Below, one piece after another: positions 49,773 to 59,347 of a DNA stretch of 64,000 nucleotides. The stretch lies in the NCBI GenBank assembly GCA_009846685.1, contig VWVY01000006.1, forward strand, positions 124,001 to 188,000, written 5' to 3'. The position numbers and the translations under genes were made by a program. Within the stretch, counting starts at the first letter, position 1. Each line of letters opens with the position of its first letter. Origin of the DNA: Rhizobiales bacterium SYSU XM002 (lineage in GTDB: Bacteria; Pseudomonadota; Alphaproteobacteria; Rhizobiales; Beijerinckiaceae). The notes under the pieces are model-generated. The model ran no database searches. It was given only the letters and a program-made list of their open reading frames with translations, and was not told where the DNA came from.

Positions 49773-51785
49773 TCAGAGGCGAAGGGCGGTCCGCATCCGG
49801 GCGTCGTGCCCGTAGATGTCCTTATGCTGCTCGATCTCGCCCGCCTCGTTCACGCTGAGCGTGAAATACGTCAGGTGAACCGGGATCTTCTCCTTGAGCT
49901 TGATCATGCGCTCACCGCGCCCGATCATGCCCTTGAGGTCCGCCTCGGAATAGCCGAGCGACGGCTGGAGCAGCTTTTCTGCCAGTGAGAATGGCTGATG
50001 GACGCGCACGCAGCCATGGCTGAAGGCCCGCGCCTCGGCCTGGAACAGGTTCCGGTTCGGCGTATCGTGCAGATAGACCGAGTGCTGGTTCGGGAAGATG
50101 AACTTGATGTAGCCGAGTGCATTCCTCGCGCCCGGCGGCTGCCGGATCGATATCTGGTTGCCGCGCCGCACCACCGTATAGCCGCGCTTGGCGGCATATT
50201 CCGGATCGGCAGCCATCTTGGGCAGGAACTCCTTCTTGATAATCGACGGCGGCACGCCCCACGAGGGGTTGACGATCACATGCTCCATCGCATCGGAGAA
50301 GATCGGCGTCTGTGTCTGCGGGCGGCCGACGATCACACGCGTCTCGTGAATCGCCTTGCCCTCATCGAACACCTTGAGATCGTAGTCCGCGACATTGACG
50401 AAGACATGAAGCTTGCCGAGGTCGGCCGGCAGCCAGCGCCAGCGCTCCATGTTGGCGAGGATCGCCACGAGCTTGGCGTTGTTGTCGGGTTTGCGCTCGC
50501 TCTCGTTGATTGCCGAGGCCGGGTTTTCAAGCGCCGCACGGGTCTTCGGCGTCAGGACGCCGTTTGCCTTGAGCCCGTTCGCGCGCTGGAAGCCCATCAC
50601 CGCCTTGCGGAGATCCGAGTCGTAGACATCCCCTGCATCCGGCGCGAGACCGAGGCGCTGGCGCAGCATCGGCACGCGCGCGTCAGGCTTGTCGAAGGCG
50701 AGTTGCGGGCCGTCGAGCCAATGCGCCGGCAGGGCTGGCTTCGTCTGCGGCGCATCGCCGATGCCGGCGACCGAACCGGTCAGCACCGGCGCGGCCAGTT
50801 CCTCGCGCAGCTTGGCGAGCGCACTCTTGAGACGCTGATAACCCGCATGCTGCGGTTCGAAGGCAAGAACAGCTTCGCCAACCGACGCCGGCTCGGCAGC
50901 AGCGACCTTGAGCAGGACCTCTCGCGCTAGCGGCAATTCGAGCGACGGCGTGGTGAGCGACGAGAGCCGCGAGGGTTCGACCCGCCCGCCACGCAGATCA
51001 CGGGCGTAAAGGAAAGCGGCGAGGCTGAAACCGATATCGGTCTCGACATGCTTTTCCGTGGGCACCTTGCCCGACCGGATTTCCGGCAGGACAGCGAGCA
51101 ACCGGCTTGCGTCGAGCCCGCTCCGGTCCGCGCCCGTCAACGCCTCGCGCAGGGCTGCGGCCTTAGCCGACACCGCGAGATCGGCACCTTCGCCCTTGAG
51201 CCAGAGCGCGTGAAAATCGCGCGCGGCATAGGCGGCGGCAAAACTTTCGAGTTCAGCCGGCTTGAGATTGAATTTCTGCCGTGCAGGCTGGAGCAGCGCA
51301 ACGAGCTTCTCTTCGGTGAGATCGAGACGCAACGGGGCCAGCGCAAGATCAACCTTCGGCAGTTCCGGCAGATCAAGCACCATCTCCGGCGCGCCCGGTT
51401 TGGCGGCAATGCCGGCGAGCTCGGTCGCGGAGTCGGGCTGGGGCAATTCAGGCAAAGCCAGATCGACGGGCGCTTCCGGCTGGTCGAACCGCGCCACGGC
51501 TTCCGGCGGCTCCGGAAGATCGAGTTTCAGATCCGGCTCGGGCTTGCTGACGACAGCCTCCTCGCGAACAGGAGCGCCATCCACGGCGTTCGCCGCGAGA
51601 TCGCGCATCGTCGTTTCGGCGGTATCGGGCAGGGCCGGAAGATCGAGATTCTGCGCAAGGCTCGCGGTCGACGCAAGAAGCGCCGCGCCCAGCGCGATGG
51701 CCGCGAGCGAGCAAACGGGTGAGCGCCTGTGCCCCGGAAGTCGCGGAAACGTCAACGGAAAAGCGGTCTTGCCAGCCACGTTCAA
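49773..51785 (-). CDS. L,D-transpeptidase, YcbB/LdtD family
   Basis: This 670-residue enzyme should make 3-3 crosslinks in peptidoglycan. It has an N-terminal signal/anchor (about 30-45), a ~130-residue acidic, Pro-rich region with repeated LPELP/LDLPE elements, a scaffold domain, and a PG_binding_1 domain near 375-410 (MLRQRLGLAPDAGDVYDSDL). The YkuD catalytic domain holds Cys592 in SHGCVRVHQP and the upstream ARAFSHG His. The acidic repeats are longer than in E. coli LdtD. A DUF882 gene follows 107 bases downstream on the same strand. Confidence 0.9.
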   Translation of the reverse strand: MNVAGKTAFPLTFPRLPGHRRSPVCSLAAIALGAALLASTASLAQNLDLPALPDTAETTMRDLAANAVDGAPVREEAVVSKPEPDLKLDLPEPPEAVARFDQPEAPVDLALPELPQPDSATELAGIAAKPGAPEMVLDLPELPKVDLALAPLRLDLTEEKLVALLQPARQKFNLKPAELESFAAAYAARDFHALWLKGEGADLAVSAKAAALREALTGADRSGLDASRLLAVLPEIRSGKVPTEKHVETDIGFSLAAFLYARDLRGGRVEPSRLSSLTTPSLELPLAREVLLKVAAAEPASVGEAVLAFEPQHAGYQRLKSALAKLREELAAPVLTGSVAGIGDAPQTKPALPAHWLDGPQLAFDKPDARVPMLRQRLGLAPDAGDVYDSDLRKAVMGFQRANGLKANGVLTPKTRAALENPASAINESERKPDNNAKLVAILANMERWRWLPADLGKLHVFVNVADYDLKVFDEGKAIHETRVIVGRPQTQTPIFSDAMEHVIVNPSWGVPPSIIKKEFLPKMAADPEYAAKRGYTVVRRGNQISIRQPPGARNALGYIKFIFPNQHSVYLHDTPNRNLFQAEARAFSHGCVRVHQPFSLAEKLLQPSLGYSEADLKGMIGRGERMIKLKEKIPVHLTYFTLSVNEAGEIEQHKDIYGHDARMRTALRL

Positions 51786-51890
51786 GTGCCCCCTCGTTCT
51801 CCTGCTTGGATCATCGAAACCCGCCGAACGTCAAGTGCGTTCGCGCACAAGTGAACAGAGCGAACCTCGGAAAATCCGCGTGCGTTGTCG

Positions 51891-53384
51891 TTACGCCACG
51901 CGCGATTCCTCCTGGGTCTCACTCTCGGCCTCGTCGGCCTCGATTCCGAGATCCTTGAGTTTGCGGTAGAGTGTCGAGCGACCGATGCCGAGCTTGCGGG
52001 CAACCTTCGACATCTGGCCGCGATAATGTTCGAGTGCGAAGCGGATCGTGTCCCCTTCGACCTGTTCGAGCGGACGCACGTCGCCGGTCTGGTCGAGCAG
52101 CGTGAGCGCGGAAGGATCCTTGATCTCGACGCGGACAATCTCGCGCTCGGGCGGCGTCGGCACCGTGGCATTGATCGGCGGGATGCGCACGTCGAAACCC
52201 TCGACCGCCTGCGCCACCTGCGGAAAATCGGTAACGGTGATCTCGTCGCCCTCGCAGAGAATGACCGCGCGGAACATCGCGTTCTCAAGCTGACGGACGT
52301 TGCCCGGCCAGTCGAAACGCGAAATCAGCGCCAGAGCCTCGTTCGAGATCGAGCGGACGTTCCGCCCCTCCTCAGCGGCGATGCGGGCGAGGAACCGCCG
52401 CGCAAGCGCCGGAATGTCTTCCTTGCGATTGCGCAAGGCGGGAATCGAAATCGGAAAAACGTTCAGTCGGTAATAAAGGTCCTCGCGAAAACGCCCCTGC
52501 CGCACGGCCTGGATGAGGTCGCGGTTGGTCGCGGAAATCAGGCGGATATCAACCTTCACGGTCTTACGTCCGCCGACCGGATCGACCTCGCCTTCCTGGA
52601 TCGCGCGCAGCAGTTTCACCTGCGCGTCGAGCGGCAGTTCGGACACCTCGTCGAGGAACAGGGTGCCGCCGTTCGCTTCGACAAATTTGCCGGCGTGCTT
52701 CTCGGTCGCGCCAGTAAACGCACCCTTCTCGTGACCGAACAGGATGCTCTCGACGAGATTGGCGGGAATCGCGCCGCAGTTGACCGTCACGAACGGCTTG
52801 CCGCGCCGGTCGCTCGCGCCTTGCAGCGCGCGGGCGAAGACCTCCTTGCCGACACCGGATTCGCCTTCGAGCAGCACCGGAATACCGGATTTCGCTGCGC
52901 GTTCGCCGAGGCGGACGGCGCGCGACATCTCGGGCGAGGACGAGGCGAGATCGGAAAAGGCCAGCGAGCCGGAGCCGCGCTTGGCGAGGCGACGCACCTC
53001 GCCCTCAAGTGCATCGACGCGCATCGCGTTCTTGATCGAGATCGAAAGTCGCTCGGCCCCGACCGGTTTGACGACGAAATCGACCGCGCCGGCGCGCATC
53101 GCGCTGATCACGGTCTCGATCGAGCCATGCGCCGTCTGGACGATGACAGGCGGGTGCTCCGCCATCGCACCGAGGCGTTCGAGCACGGCCATGCCGTCGA
53201 GATCCGGCATCACGAGATCGAGAACGAGGAGGTCCACCGTCGGCTTTTGGCGGTCGGCAATACGATCGAGCGCTTCCGCGCCGCTTTCCACGGCCTCGGG
53301 CTCATAGCCGAAACGCCGGATCATCTCCGTGAGGAGGCGGCGCTGGACGGGGTCGTCATCGACAACGAGGATCGTGGCGGACAT
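51891..53384 (-). CDS. sigma54-dependent response regulator, NtrC family
   Basis: This 497-residue activator has a receiver domain (about 1-120, acceptor Asp56 in LLVLDLVMPD). The AAA+ domain (about 145-375) has Walker A GESGVGKE and the GAFTGA loop that contacts sigma54. A Fis-type helix-turn-helix closes it (GQMSKVARKLGIGRSTLYRK). All elements needed for open-complex formation by RpoN polymerase are intact. No histidine kinase gene is adjacent, so it is an orphan. The neighbouring L,D-transpeptidase gene (105 bases downstream) is a possible but unproven target. Confidence 0.92.
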   Translation of the reverse strand: MSATILVVDDDPVQRRLLTEMIRRFGYEPEAVESGAEALDRIADRQKPTVDLLVLDLVMPDLDGMAVLERLGAMAEHPPVIVQTAHGSIETVISAMRAGAVDFVVKPVGAERLSISIKNAMRVDALEGEVRRLAKRGSGSLAFSDLASSSPEMSRAVRLGERAAKSGIPVLLEGESGVGKEVFARALQGASDRRGKPFVTVNCGAIPANLVESILFGHEKGAFTGATEKHAGKFVEANGGTLFLDEVSELPLDAQVKLLRAIQEGEVDPVGGRKTVKVDIRLISATNRDLIQAVRQGRFREDLYYRLNVFPISIPALRNRKEDIPALARRFLARIAAEEGRNVRSISNEALALISRFDWPGNVRQLENAMFRAVILCEGDEITVTDFPQVAQAVEGFDVRIPPINATVPTPPEREIVRVEIKDPSALTLLDQTGDVRPLEQVEGDTIRFALEHYRGQMSKVARKLGIGRSTLYRKLKDLGIEADEAESETQEESRVA

Positions 53385-53592
53385 CAGGACTCTTCTTGTT
53401 CACGGGATCAGGGCCGCGATTCGCCCCTGTTGTTCCGTTTCGAGCCAGTGTCGCCAATTGACGTAAACAGGTTGTAAATCCTGATTGAACTTTTCAGGGT
53501 GCGCTAAAATCTATCATCCCGATGCTCGCGAAGATTGAATAGCGGCGCGAACTGGCCCAATGAGAGAGTGATCCACGCCGCCAACCTCGAAA

Positions 53593-55443
53593 GTGCCCGC
53601 CACCATGATCGCGCTACGCCTTCCCGCTCCCTGCTTCGCATCAGAGGCCAATGCCGGGCAGGCCGATCTCGGCACTTTGCCGGAATGGCGGCTCGAGGAT
53701 CTCTATCCCGGAATGGAGTCGTCCGCCTTCAAGGCCGACCTCGATCTCATGGCAAAGGAATCGAAAGCCTTCGCCGAGGATTATCGCGGCAAGCTCGCCG
53801 GACTCGCCGGGAGCAAGGAGGGCGTGGTCGCGCTCCACGAGGCGATCCGTCGCTACGAGGTGATCGAGGACCGAATGGGCCGCATCATCTCCTACGCGGG
53901 CCTGATCTACTCGACCGACACCACCAACCCGGTGAACGGCAAGTTCTACGGCGACACGCAGGAGAAGGTGACGAACGCCTCGTCCGACCTGCTGTTCTTC
54001 ACGCTTGAACTCAACCTTGTCGATGACGCGCTGATCGACCGGTTGATGGAGGCGGCCCCGCTCAGCCATTACAAGCCCTGGATCGTCGATCTCCGCAAGG
54101 AGAAGCCCTTCCAGCTTGAAGACCGGATCGAGCAGCTCTTCCACGAGAAATCGACGACCGGCCGCTCGGCCTGGAACCGCCTCTTTGACGAGACGATGGC
54201 CTCGCTCCGGTTCGACGTTGACGGCGAGACCATGACGCTGGAACCCACTCTCACGCGCCTTCAGGATGCTGACGGGAACAAGCGCAAGTCCGCCGGGCTC
54301 GCGCTCGCGAAAACTCTCACTGACAACACCCGGCTCTTCACGCTCATCACGAACACACTCGCCAAGGACAAGGAAATCTCCGATCGCTGGCGCGGCTTCG
54401 AAGATGTCGCCGACAGCCGCCATCTCGCCAACCGCGTCGAGCGCGAGGTGGTCGATGCGATGGTGAGCGCGGTCGAAACCGCGCATCCGCGCCTCTCGCA
54501 CCGCTATTACGCTTTGAAGGCGAAGTGGTTCGGCAAGAACAAGCTCGAATTCTGGGATCGCAACGCGCCGCTGCCGAAGGTTCCACAGCGTACAATTCCA
54601 TGGACCGAGGCACGCGACACCGTGCTCGACGCCTATCGCGGCTTCTCACCGAAGATGGCGGATATCGCCCGGAGATTCTTCGACGAGGGCTGGATCGACG
54701 CCCCCACCCGTCCCGGCAAGGCACCGGGCGCCTTCGCGCACCCGACTGTGCCTTCCGCCCATCCCTACGTGCTCGTCAATTATCTTGGCAAGCCGCGCGA
54801 CGTGATGACGCTGGCGCACGAGCTCGGCCACGGCGTGCATCAGGTGCTCGCCGGGCCGAATGGCGCGCTGATGGCCCCGACGCCGCTGACGCTCGCCGAA
54901 ACAGCCTCCGTTTTCGGCGAAATGCTGACATTCCGCAAATTGCTCGCCGCGACCGCCGATCCCGTCCAGCGCAAGGCGCTGCTCGCCTCCAAGGTCGAGG
55001 ACATGATCAACACGGTCGTACGACAGATCGCGTTCTACTCCTTCGAGCGCCGGGTCCATGCAGAGCGCCGCAACGGCGAATTGACCACCGACCGCCTCAA
55101 CGAAATCTGGATGGAAGTGCAGGCAAAAAGCCTCGGCCCGGCGATCAATCTCTCGGCGGGCTACGAGGTCTTCTGGGCCTATATCCCGCATTTCATCCAC
55201 TCACCCTTCTATGTCTATGCCTATTCCTTCGGCGATTGCCTCGTGAACTCGCTCTACGGCGTCTATCAAAAGGCCGACCCGAAGTTCGTCGACAACTATT
55301 TCGCCCTGCTGGCAGCAGGCGGCACCAAGCACCATTCGGAATTGCTGGCCCCATTCGGGCTCGACGCGCGCGATCCCGCCTTCTGGCAGATCGGCCTCAA
55401 GGTGATCGACGGCATGATCACCGAACTGGAAAGCATGGACTGA
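53593..55443 (+). CDS. pepF: oligoendopeptidase F (M3 family)
   Basis: This 616-residue zinc peptidase cleaves small peptides in the cytoplasm. The N-terminal oligopeptidase-F domain begins LPEWRLEDLYPGMES, and the catalytic M3 domain has HELGHGVHQ (His409, Glu410, His413) with a third ligand Glu in LAETASVFGE. Length is normal. The GTG at 53593 or the ATG at 53605 could be the start; neither has a strong Shine-Dalgarno. It precedes a BKACE gene by 12 bases. Confidence 0.92.
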   Translation: MPATMIALRLPAPCFASEANAGQADLGTLPEWRLEDLYPGMESSAFKADLDLMAKESKAFAEDYRGKLAGLAGSKEGVVALHEAIRRYEVIEDRMGRIISYAGLIYSTDTTNPVNGKFYGDTQEKVTNASSDLLFFTLELNLVDDALIDRLMEAAPLSHYKPWIVDLRKEKPFQLEDRIEQLFHEKSTTGRSAWNRLFDETMASLRFDVDGETMTLEPTLTRLQDADGNKRKSAGLALAKTLTDNTRLFTLITNTLAKDKEISDRWRGFEDVADSRHLANRVEREVVDAMVSAVETAHPRLSHRYYALKAKWFGKNKLEFWDRNAPLPKVPQRTIPWTEARDTVLDAYRGFSPKMADIARRFFDEGWIDAPTRPGKAPGAFAHPTVPSAHPYVLVNYLGKPRDVMTLAHELGHGVHQVLAGPNGALMAPTPLTLAETASVFGEMLTFRKLLAATADPVQRKALLASKVEDMINTVVRQIAFYSFERRVHAERRNGELTTDRLNEIWMEVQAKSLGPAINLSAGYEVFWAYIPHFIHSPFYVYAYSFGDCLVNSLYGVYQKADPKFVDNYFALLAAGGTKHHSELLAPFGLDARDPAFWQIGLKVIDGMITELESMD

Positions 55444-55455
55444 GCGAGATCGGGG

Positions 55456-56370
55456 ATGGGCAAGGTCTGGATCGAGGCGGCGCTGAACGGGGCTTGGACG
55501 CGCGAGCGCCAGCCCGCGATCCCGATCACCATTCCGGAGATCATCGAGGATGGTGTCGCCGCGGCGAAAGCCGGCGCGGCGATCCTCCATCTTCACGCCT
55601 ACGACGTGACCACCGGCCGCCAGCGTGACGCCTATGAGATCTATGCCCCGATCATCGAGGGCATCCGCGCGCAGTGCGACGCCATCGTCTATCCCACGCT
55701 CCCGATCGCCGGCTCAGGTTACGCCGGCGATCTGCGCAGCGCGGGCGAGCGCTATGAGCAAGTGGAGAAACTCGCGCAGGCGGGCCTTCTGGAATGGGCG
55801 GTGATCGACCCCGGGTCGGCGATTTTCACTCGGTTCGAGGAGGTCGCGCGCGGCGAATGCGGCTTCACCTATCTCAACCCCGACGATCATTTCCGTGAGG
55901 GCATGCGGATCGCGGCGCAATACGGCGTGCGCCCGAGCTACGCGATCTACGAAGCCGGCTGCACGCGACTCGGGGCTGCGACGGCACGGGCCATGTTACG
56001 CGTGCCGACCCCGATCTACCGTATGATGTTCTCCGAGGAGTTCTGCTACGGTTTCCCACCCAAGGAACGCTATCTCGACGCGCATCTCGCGCTGATCGAG
56101 GAGATGGCACCAGGTGCACCGTGGATGATCGCCGGGCTTGGTCTCGACATCAGGCCACTGATCGCTCCGGCGGTGGCACGCGGCGGGCATATCCGTGTCG
56201 GTCTGGAGGATCGTCCGTTCGGAGTAGCGGAAACCAATCGCGGGCTTGTCGAGGAAGCGGTCCGCCTCATCCGCGTGGCAGGCGGTGAACCGGCAACACC
56301 TGCCGGGGTCCGTGACGCCTGTGCCAAGGTTGATGCCACGCTCAAGCGCGGTAAATACGCCTCGGCATGA
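55456..56370 (+). CDS. BKACE family beta-keto acid cleavage enzyme (DUF849)
   Basis: This 304-residue TIM-barrel enzyme belongs to the beta-keto acid cleavage enzymes, which condense a beta-keto acid with acetyl-CoA to form acetoacetate and a CoA ester. Zinc ligands are the two His of LHLHAYD and those of GGHIRVGLED. The substrate-specificity region differs from 3-keto-5-aminohexanoate cleavage enzymes of lysine fermentation and I cannot assign a substrate. It starts 12 bases after pepF and its stop overlaps the next ATG by four bases. Confidence 0.85.
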   Translation: MGKVWIEAALNGAWTRERQPAIPITIPEIIEDGVAAAKAGAAILHLHAYDVTTGRQRDAYEIYAPIIEGIRAQCDAIVYPTLPIAGSGYAGDLRSAGERYEQVEKLAQAGLLEWAVIDPGSAIFTRFEEVARGECGFTYLNPDDHFREGMRIAAQYGVRPSYAIYEAGCTRLGAATARAMLRVPTPIYRMMFSEEFCYGFPPKERYLDAHLALIEEMAPGAPWMIAGLGLDIRPLIAPAVARGGHIRVGLEDRPFGVAETNRGLVEEAVRLIRVAGGEPATPAGVRDACAKVDATLKRGKYASA

Positions 56371-57734
56371 CCGACCCGACCGACCCCGAAAAGAACCGCT
56401 TCACAGCCCGCGCATCGCGTTACGCCAAGGCCGGCACCTCGCTCGGCGGCGTTGCGGCGCGCATGGCCGGCAGCCTTATCACCGGGCGTTCGTCGACCGG
56501 CGACCGCGCCAATGCCGCCGCGCTCACCCGCGCGCTCGGTTCGCTCAAGGGGCCCTTGATGAAGGTCGCGCAACTGCTCGCGACTATTCCGGAAGCGGTC
56601 CCCGCCGAATATGCGGAGGAACTGCGGCAGTTGCAGTCCGAAGCGCCACCGATGCCCTATGTCTTCGTGCGTCGCCGTATGGCGGCCGAACTCGGGCCGG
56701 ACTGGCTGACGAAGTTCGCCACCTTCGAGAAGGAGCCCGCCGCCGCCGCCTCGCTTGGGCAGGTCCACCGGGCAAGCGGACATGACGGGCGGGCGCTCGC
56801 CTGCAAGCTGCAATACCCGGACATGGAATCGGCGGTCGAGGCGGATCTGAAGCAGCTCAACCTCATCTTTGCGGTGCACGGCCAGTTCGGCGGTGTCATC
56901 GACACGTCCGAGATCAGGAAGGAAATCGGCGAGCGCATCCGCGAGGAGCTGGATTACGTCCGCGAGGCCCGCAACGCCGCGCTCTATCGCCATATGCTCG
57001 CTGGCGACCCACTGGTGCGGGTGCCGGAGGTGATCCCGAACCTCTCCTCCAGACGTCTCCTGACCCTGGAATGGCTGGAGGGCGAGAAGCTGCTTGCCTT
57101 CAAGGAAGCGCCGCTCGTGACCCGCAACCGCATCGCCACCGCGATGTTCAGGGCCTGGTGGCACCCCTTCAGCCATTTCGGAGTGATCCACGGCGATCCC
57201 CATCTCGGTAATTATACCGTGTTCCGTGGCGAGGATGGCGAGCCGGGCGGCATCAACCTTCTGGATTACGGCTGCATTCGCATTTTCCCGCCGCACTTTG
57301 TTGCGGGCGTCGTCGATCTCTATCGCGGGCTTCAGCAAGGAGACGAGGCCCGCACCATTCATGCCTATGAAACATGGGGTTTCCGGAACCTCTCGCGCGA
57401 ACTTGTCGACATTCTCAACATCTGGGCGCGCTTCATCTATGGCCCGCTGCTCGATGATCGGGTGCGCACCATCGCCGACGGGATTTCGCCGGGACAGTAT
57501 GGTCGCGCCGAGGCGGCGCGGGTCCATCGCGCCCTCAAGGAAAAGGGACCAGTCACCATTCCGCGCGAATTCGTGTTCATGGACCGCGCAGCCATCGGCC
57601 TTGGCGGCGTCTTCCTGCACCTTTCGGCGGAGTTGAATTTTTTCGCGCTGTTCAATGCCGAGATCGAGCGCTTCTCAGCGGAAAAAATCGCGAAAAGCCA
57701 GCGCAACGCCCTCGAAATCGCGGGCCTTGCATAA
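56367..57734 (+). CDS. AarF/ABC1/UbiB kinase-like family protein
   Basis: This 455-residue protein has the atypical kinase fold of the UbiB/COQ8 family. Motifs are the family's KxGQ region, here altered to KVAQ in LKGPLMKVAQLLATIP, the Ala-rich nucleotide loop AAAASLGQVHRA, the invariant Lys in LACKLQYP, the catalytic loop HGDPHLGN, and the metal-binding LDYG in place of DFG. No transmembrane helices are obvious at the C-terminus, unlike UbiB itself. It is translationally coupled to the BKACE gene (ATGA). A role in quinone or lipid metabolism is expected from the family. Confidence 0.87.
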   Translation: MTDPTDPEKNRFTARASRYAKAGTSLGGVAARMAGSLITGRSSTGDRANAAALTRALGSLKGPLMKVAQLLATIPEAVPAEYAEELRQLQSEAPPMPYVFVRRRMAAELGPDWLTKFATFEKEPAAAASLGQVHRASGHDGRALACKLQYPDMESAVEADLKQLNLIFAVHGQFGGVIDTSEIRKEIGERIREELDYVREARNAALYRHMLAGDPLVRVPEVIPNLSSRRLLTLEWLEGEKLLAFKEAPLVTRNRIATAMFRAWWHPFSHFGVIHGDPHLGNYTVFRGEDGEPGGINLLDYGCIRIFPPHFVAGVVDLYRGLQQGDEARTIHAYETWGFRNLSRELVDILNIWARFIYGPLLDDRVRTIADGISPGQYGRAEAARVHRALKEKGPVTIPREFVFMDRAAIGLGGVFLHLSAELNFFALFNAEIERFSAEKIAKSQRNALEIAGLA

Positions 57735-57864
57735 GGCATATGCTTATATTGCATAGCGGCGCGCAATCCGGCGTCGAAGCATGCGCGCCCGAGCAATTGC
57801 GCGATGCGCGCCTTTCCGCTAGACCCAAAAAAACGGGTCTGGAAGCTGCTACTAAGAGGAAAAA

Positions 57865-58077
57865 ATGGCCAGCGAATCTCACCATCACGATGTTCCTGCG
57901 ATGGATTATGCCGAGCACGACAAGACCTTTGGCCTGTTCGCGACGCTCATCAAGTGGGGCACTGTCCTCTCGCTGACCATCACGATCCTGGCCGGCACTT
58001 TCACCGGCACGATTCCCTGGCTCTTTGGCCTCGCCGTGATCGTCGCGCTCACCGCGATCACCGCCAAGTTCTTCTGA
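57865..58077 (+). CDS. ctaF: aa3-type cytochrome c oxidase subunit IV
   Basis: This 70-residue protein has a His-rich start (MASESHHHDVPAMDYAEHDK) followed by one or two membrane segments (TFGLFATLIKWGTVLSLTITI and GLAVIVALTAITA), the pattern of the small bacterial aa3-oxidase subunit IV (COX4_pro_2). It does not sit with cta genes here, which is common. Just upstream is a hairpin CTAGACCC/GGGTCTGG with an A7C loop (57819-57842) and an AAGAGG Shine-Dalgarno. Confidence 0.85.
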   Translation: MASESHHHDVPAMDYAEHDKTFGLFATLIKWGTVLSLTITILAGTFTGTIPWLFGLAVIVALTAITAKFF

Positions 58078-58100
58078 AGAACGACCGAACAAGGAAACCG

Positions 58101-58143
58101 CCCGGACCAGCCTGATCTCTTCGCGCTGGTCCGCCGGGCTTTA
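58101..58143 (+). terminator. probable terminator after ctaF
   Basis: GGACCAGC (58104-58111) and GCTGGTCC (58125-58132) form an 8-bp stem, extended by CCC/GGG pairs (58101-58103/58136-58138), followed by a short CTTTA. It lies 24 bases after the ctaF stop and before pntAA. The T tract is weak. Confidence 0.5.
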
Positions 58144-58182
58144 CCTGCCGATCTGGCGGGAGATCAGTGAACGGGGGCCGGC

Positions 58183-59319
58183 ATGCGTATTGCTGTTCTG
58201 GACGAGACCAAAAACGGGGAACCGCGCGTCGCGGCGACGCCGGAAACCATCAAGAAGCTGATGGCGCTCGGCGCGGAATTCGCGATCGAGAAGGGCGCCG
58301 GCTCGGGCGCTTCGATCGCCGATGCTGATTTCGAGGCCGCCGGTGCGAAAATCGCCAAGAATGCGGCGGACGCACTGAAGGATGCCGATATCGTCCTCGG
58401 CGTGCGTCGCCCCAAGGGCGAGTTGGCCGCCAAGATGAAGAAGGGCGCGCTCGTCCTCTCGATCATGGATCCTTACGGCAATGCCGAAGCGCTGCAGCCC
58501 TTCGCCGATCAGGGTGTCGCCACCTTCGCGATGGAACTGATGCCGCGCATCACCCGCGCGCAGGTGATGGACGTGCTCTCGTCCCAGGCAAACCTCGCCG
58601 GTTACCGCGCCGTGCTGGACGCTGCGGAAGTCTATGGCCGCGCCTTCCCGATGATGATGACCGCCGCCGGCACCGTGCCCGCCGCCAAGGTCTTCATCAT
58701 GGGTGCAGGCGTTGCCGGCCTTCAGGCGATCGCGACTGCGCGCCGCCTCGGTGCCGTCGTCACTGCGACGGACGTCCGCCCCGCCGCGAAAGAGCAGGTC
58801 GCTTCTCTTGGCGCAAAGTTCGTCGCGATCGAGGACGAGGAGTTCAAGCAGGCCGAGACCGCCGCCGGCTACGCCAAGCCGATGTCGCCGGAATATCAGG
58901 CGAAGCAGGCCGCGCTCGTCGCCGAGCATATCGCCAAGCAGGACATTGTCATCACCACGGCGCTCATTCCGGGTCGCCCGGCGCCAAAGCTCGTCTCCAA
59001 GGCGATGGTCGAATCGATGCGCATGGGCTCGATCATCGTCGATCTTGCGGTCGAGCGCGGTGGCAACTGCGAACTCTCGCAGGCCGACAAGATCGTCGAT
59101 CACAAGGGCGTCAAGATCATTGCCTGGTCGAATACGGCGGGCCGCCTCGCGCCGACTGCCTCGGCGCTCTACGCGAAGAACCTCTTCGCCTTCCTCGAAA
59201 CCATGATCGACAAGGGCGAGAAGAAAATCGCCGTCAACTGGGACGACGAACTCGTCAAGGCCACCTGCCTGACGAAGGACGGTGCGCTCGTCCATCCGAT
59301 CTTCGCTCCCAAATCCTGA
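58183..59319 (+). CDS. pntAA: NAD(P) transhydrogenase alpha subunit 1 (domain I)
   Basis: This 378-residue soluble subunit binds NAD(H) for proton-driven hydride transfer to NADP+. It begins [20 protein letters not shown], has [20 protein letters not shown] (Rossmann motif) and the mobile loop around [20 protein letters not shown]. The alpha chain is split into PntAA and PntAB, as in Rhodospirillum and other alphaproteobacteria. It is followed after 28 bases by pntAB and then pntB, giving a complete enzyme. A GGGGGCCGGC sequence precedes the ATG. Confidence 0.94.
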   Translation: MRIAVLDETKNGEPRVAATPETIKKLMALGAEFAIEKGAGSGASIADADFEAAGAKIAKNAADALKDADIVLGVRRPKGELAAKMKKGALVLSIMDPYGNAEALQPFADQGVATFAMELMPRITRAQVMDVLSSQANLAGYRAVLDAAEVYGRAFPMMMTAAGTVPAAKVFIMGAGVAGLQAIATARRLGAVVTATDVRPAAKEQVASLGAKFVAIEDEEFKQAETAAGYAKPMSPEYQAKQAALVAEHIAKQDIVITTALIPGRPAPKLVSKAMVESMRMGSIIVDLAVERGGNCELSQADKIVDHKGVKIIAWSNTAGRLAPTASALYAKNLFAFLETMIDKGEKKIAVNWDDELVKATCLTKDGALVHPIFAPKS

Positions 59320-59347
59320 CCTGCGCTGGACCGCTGGAGGAAACCCG

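Noticed and set aside
53478-53592. A small gene in the gap before pepF.
   Set aside because: No start with a Shine-Dalgarno and no frame of useful length or character; treated as promoter region.
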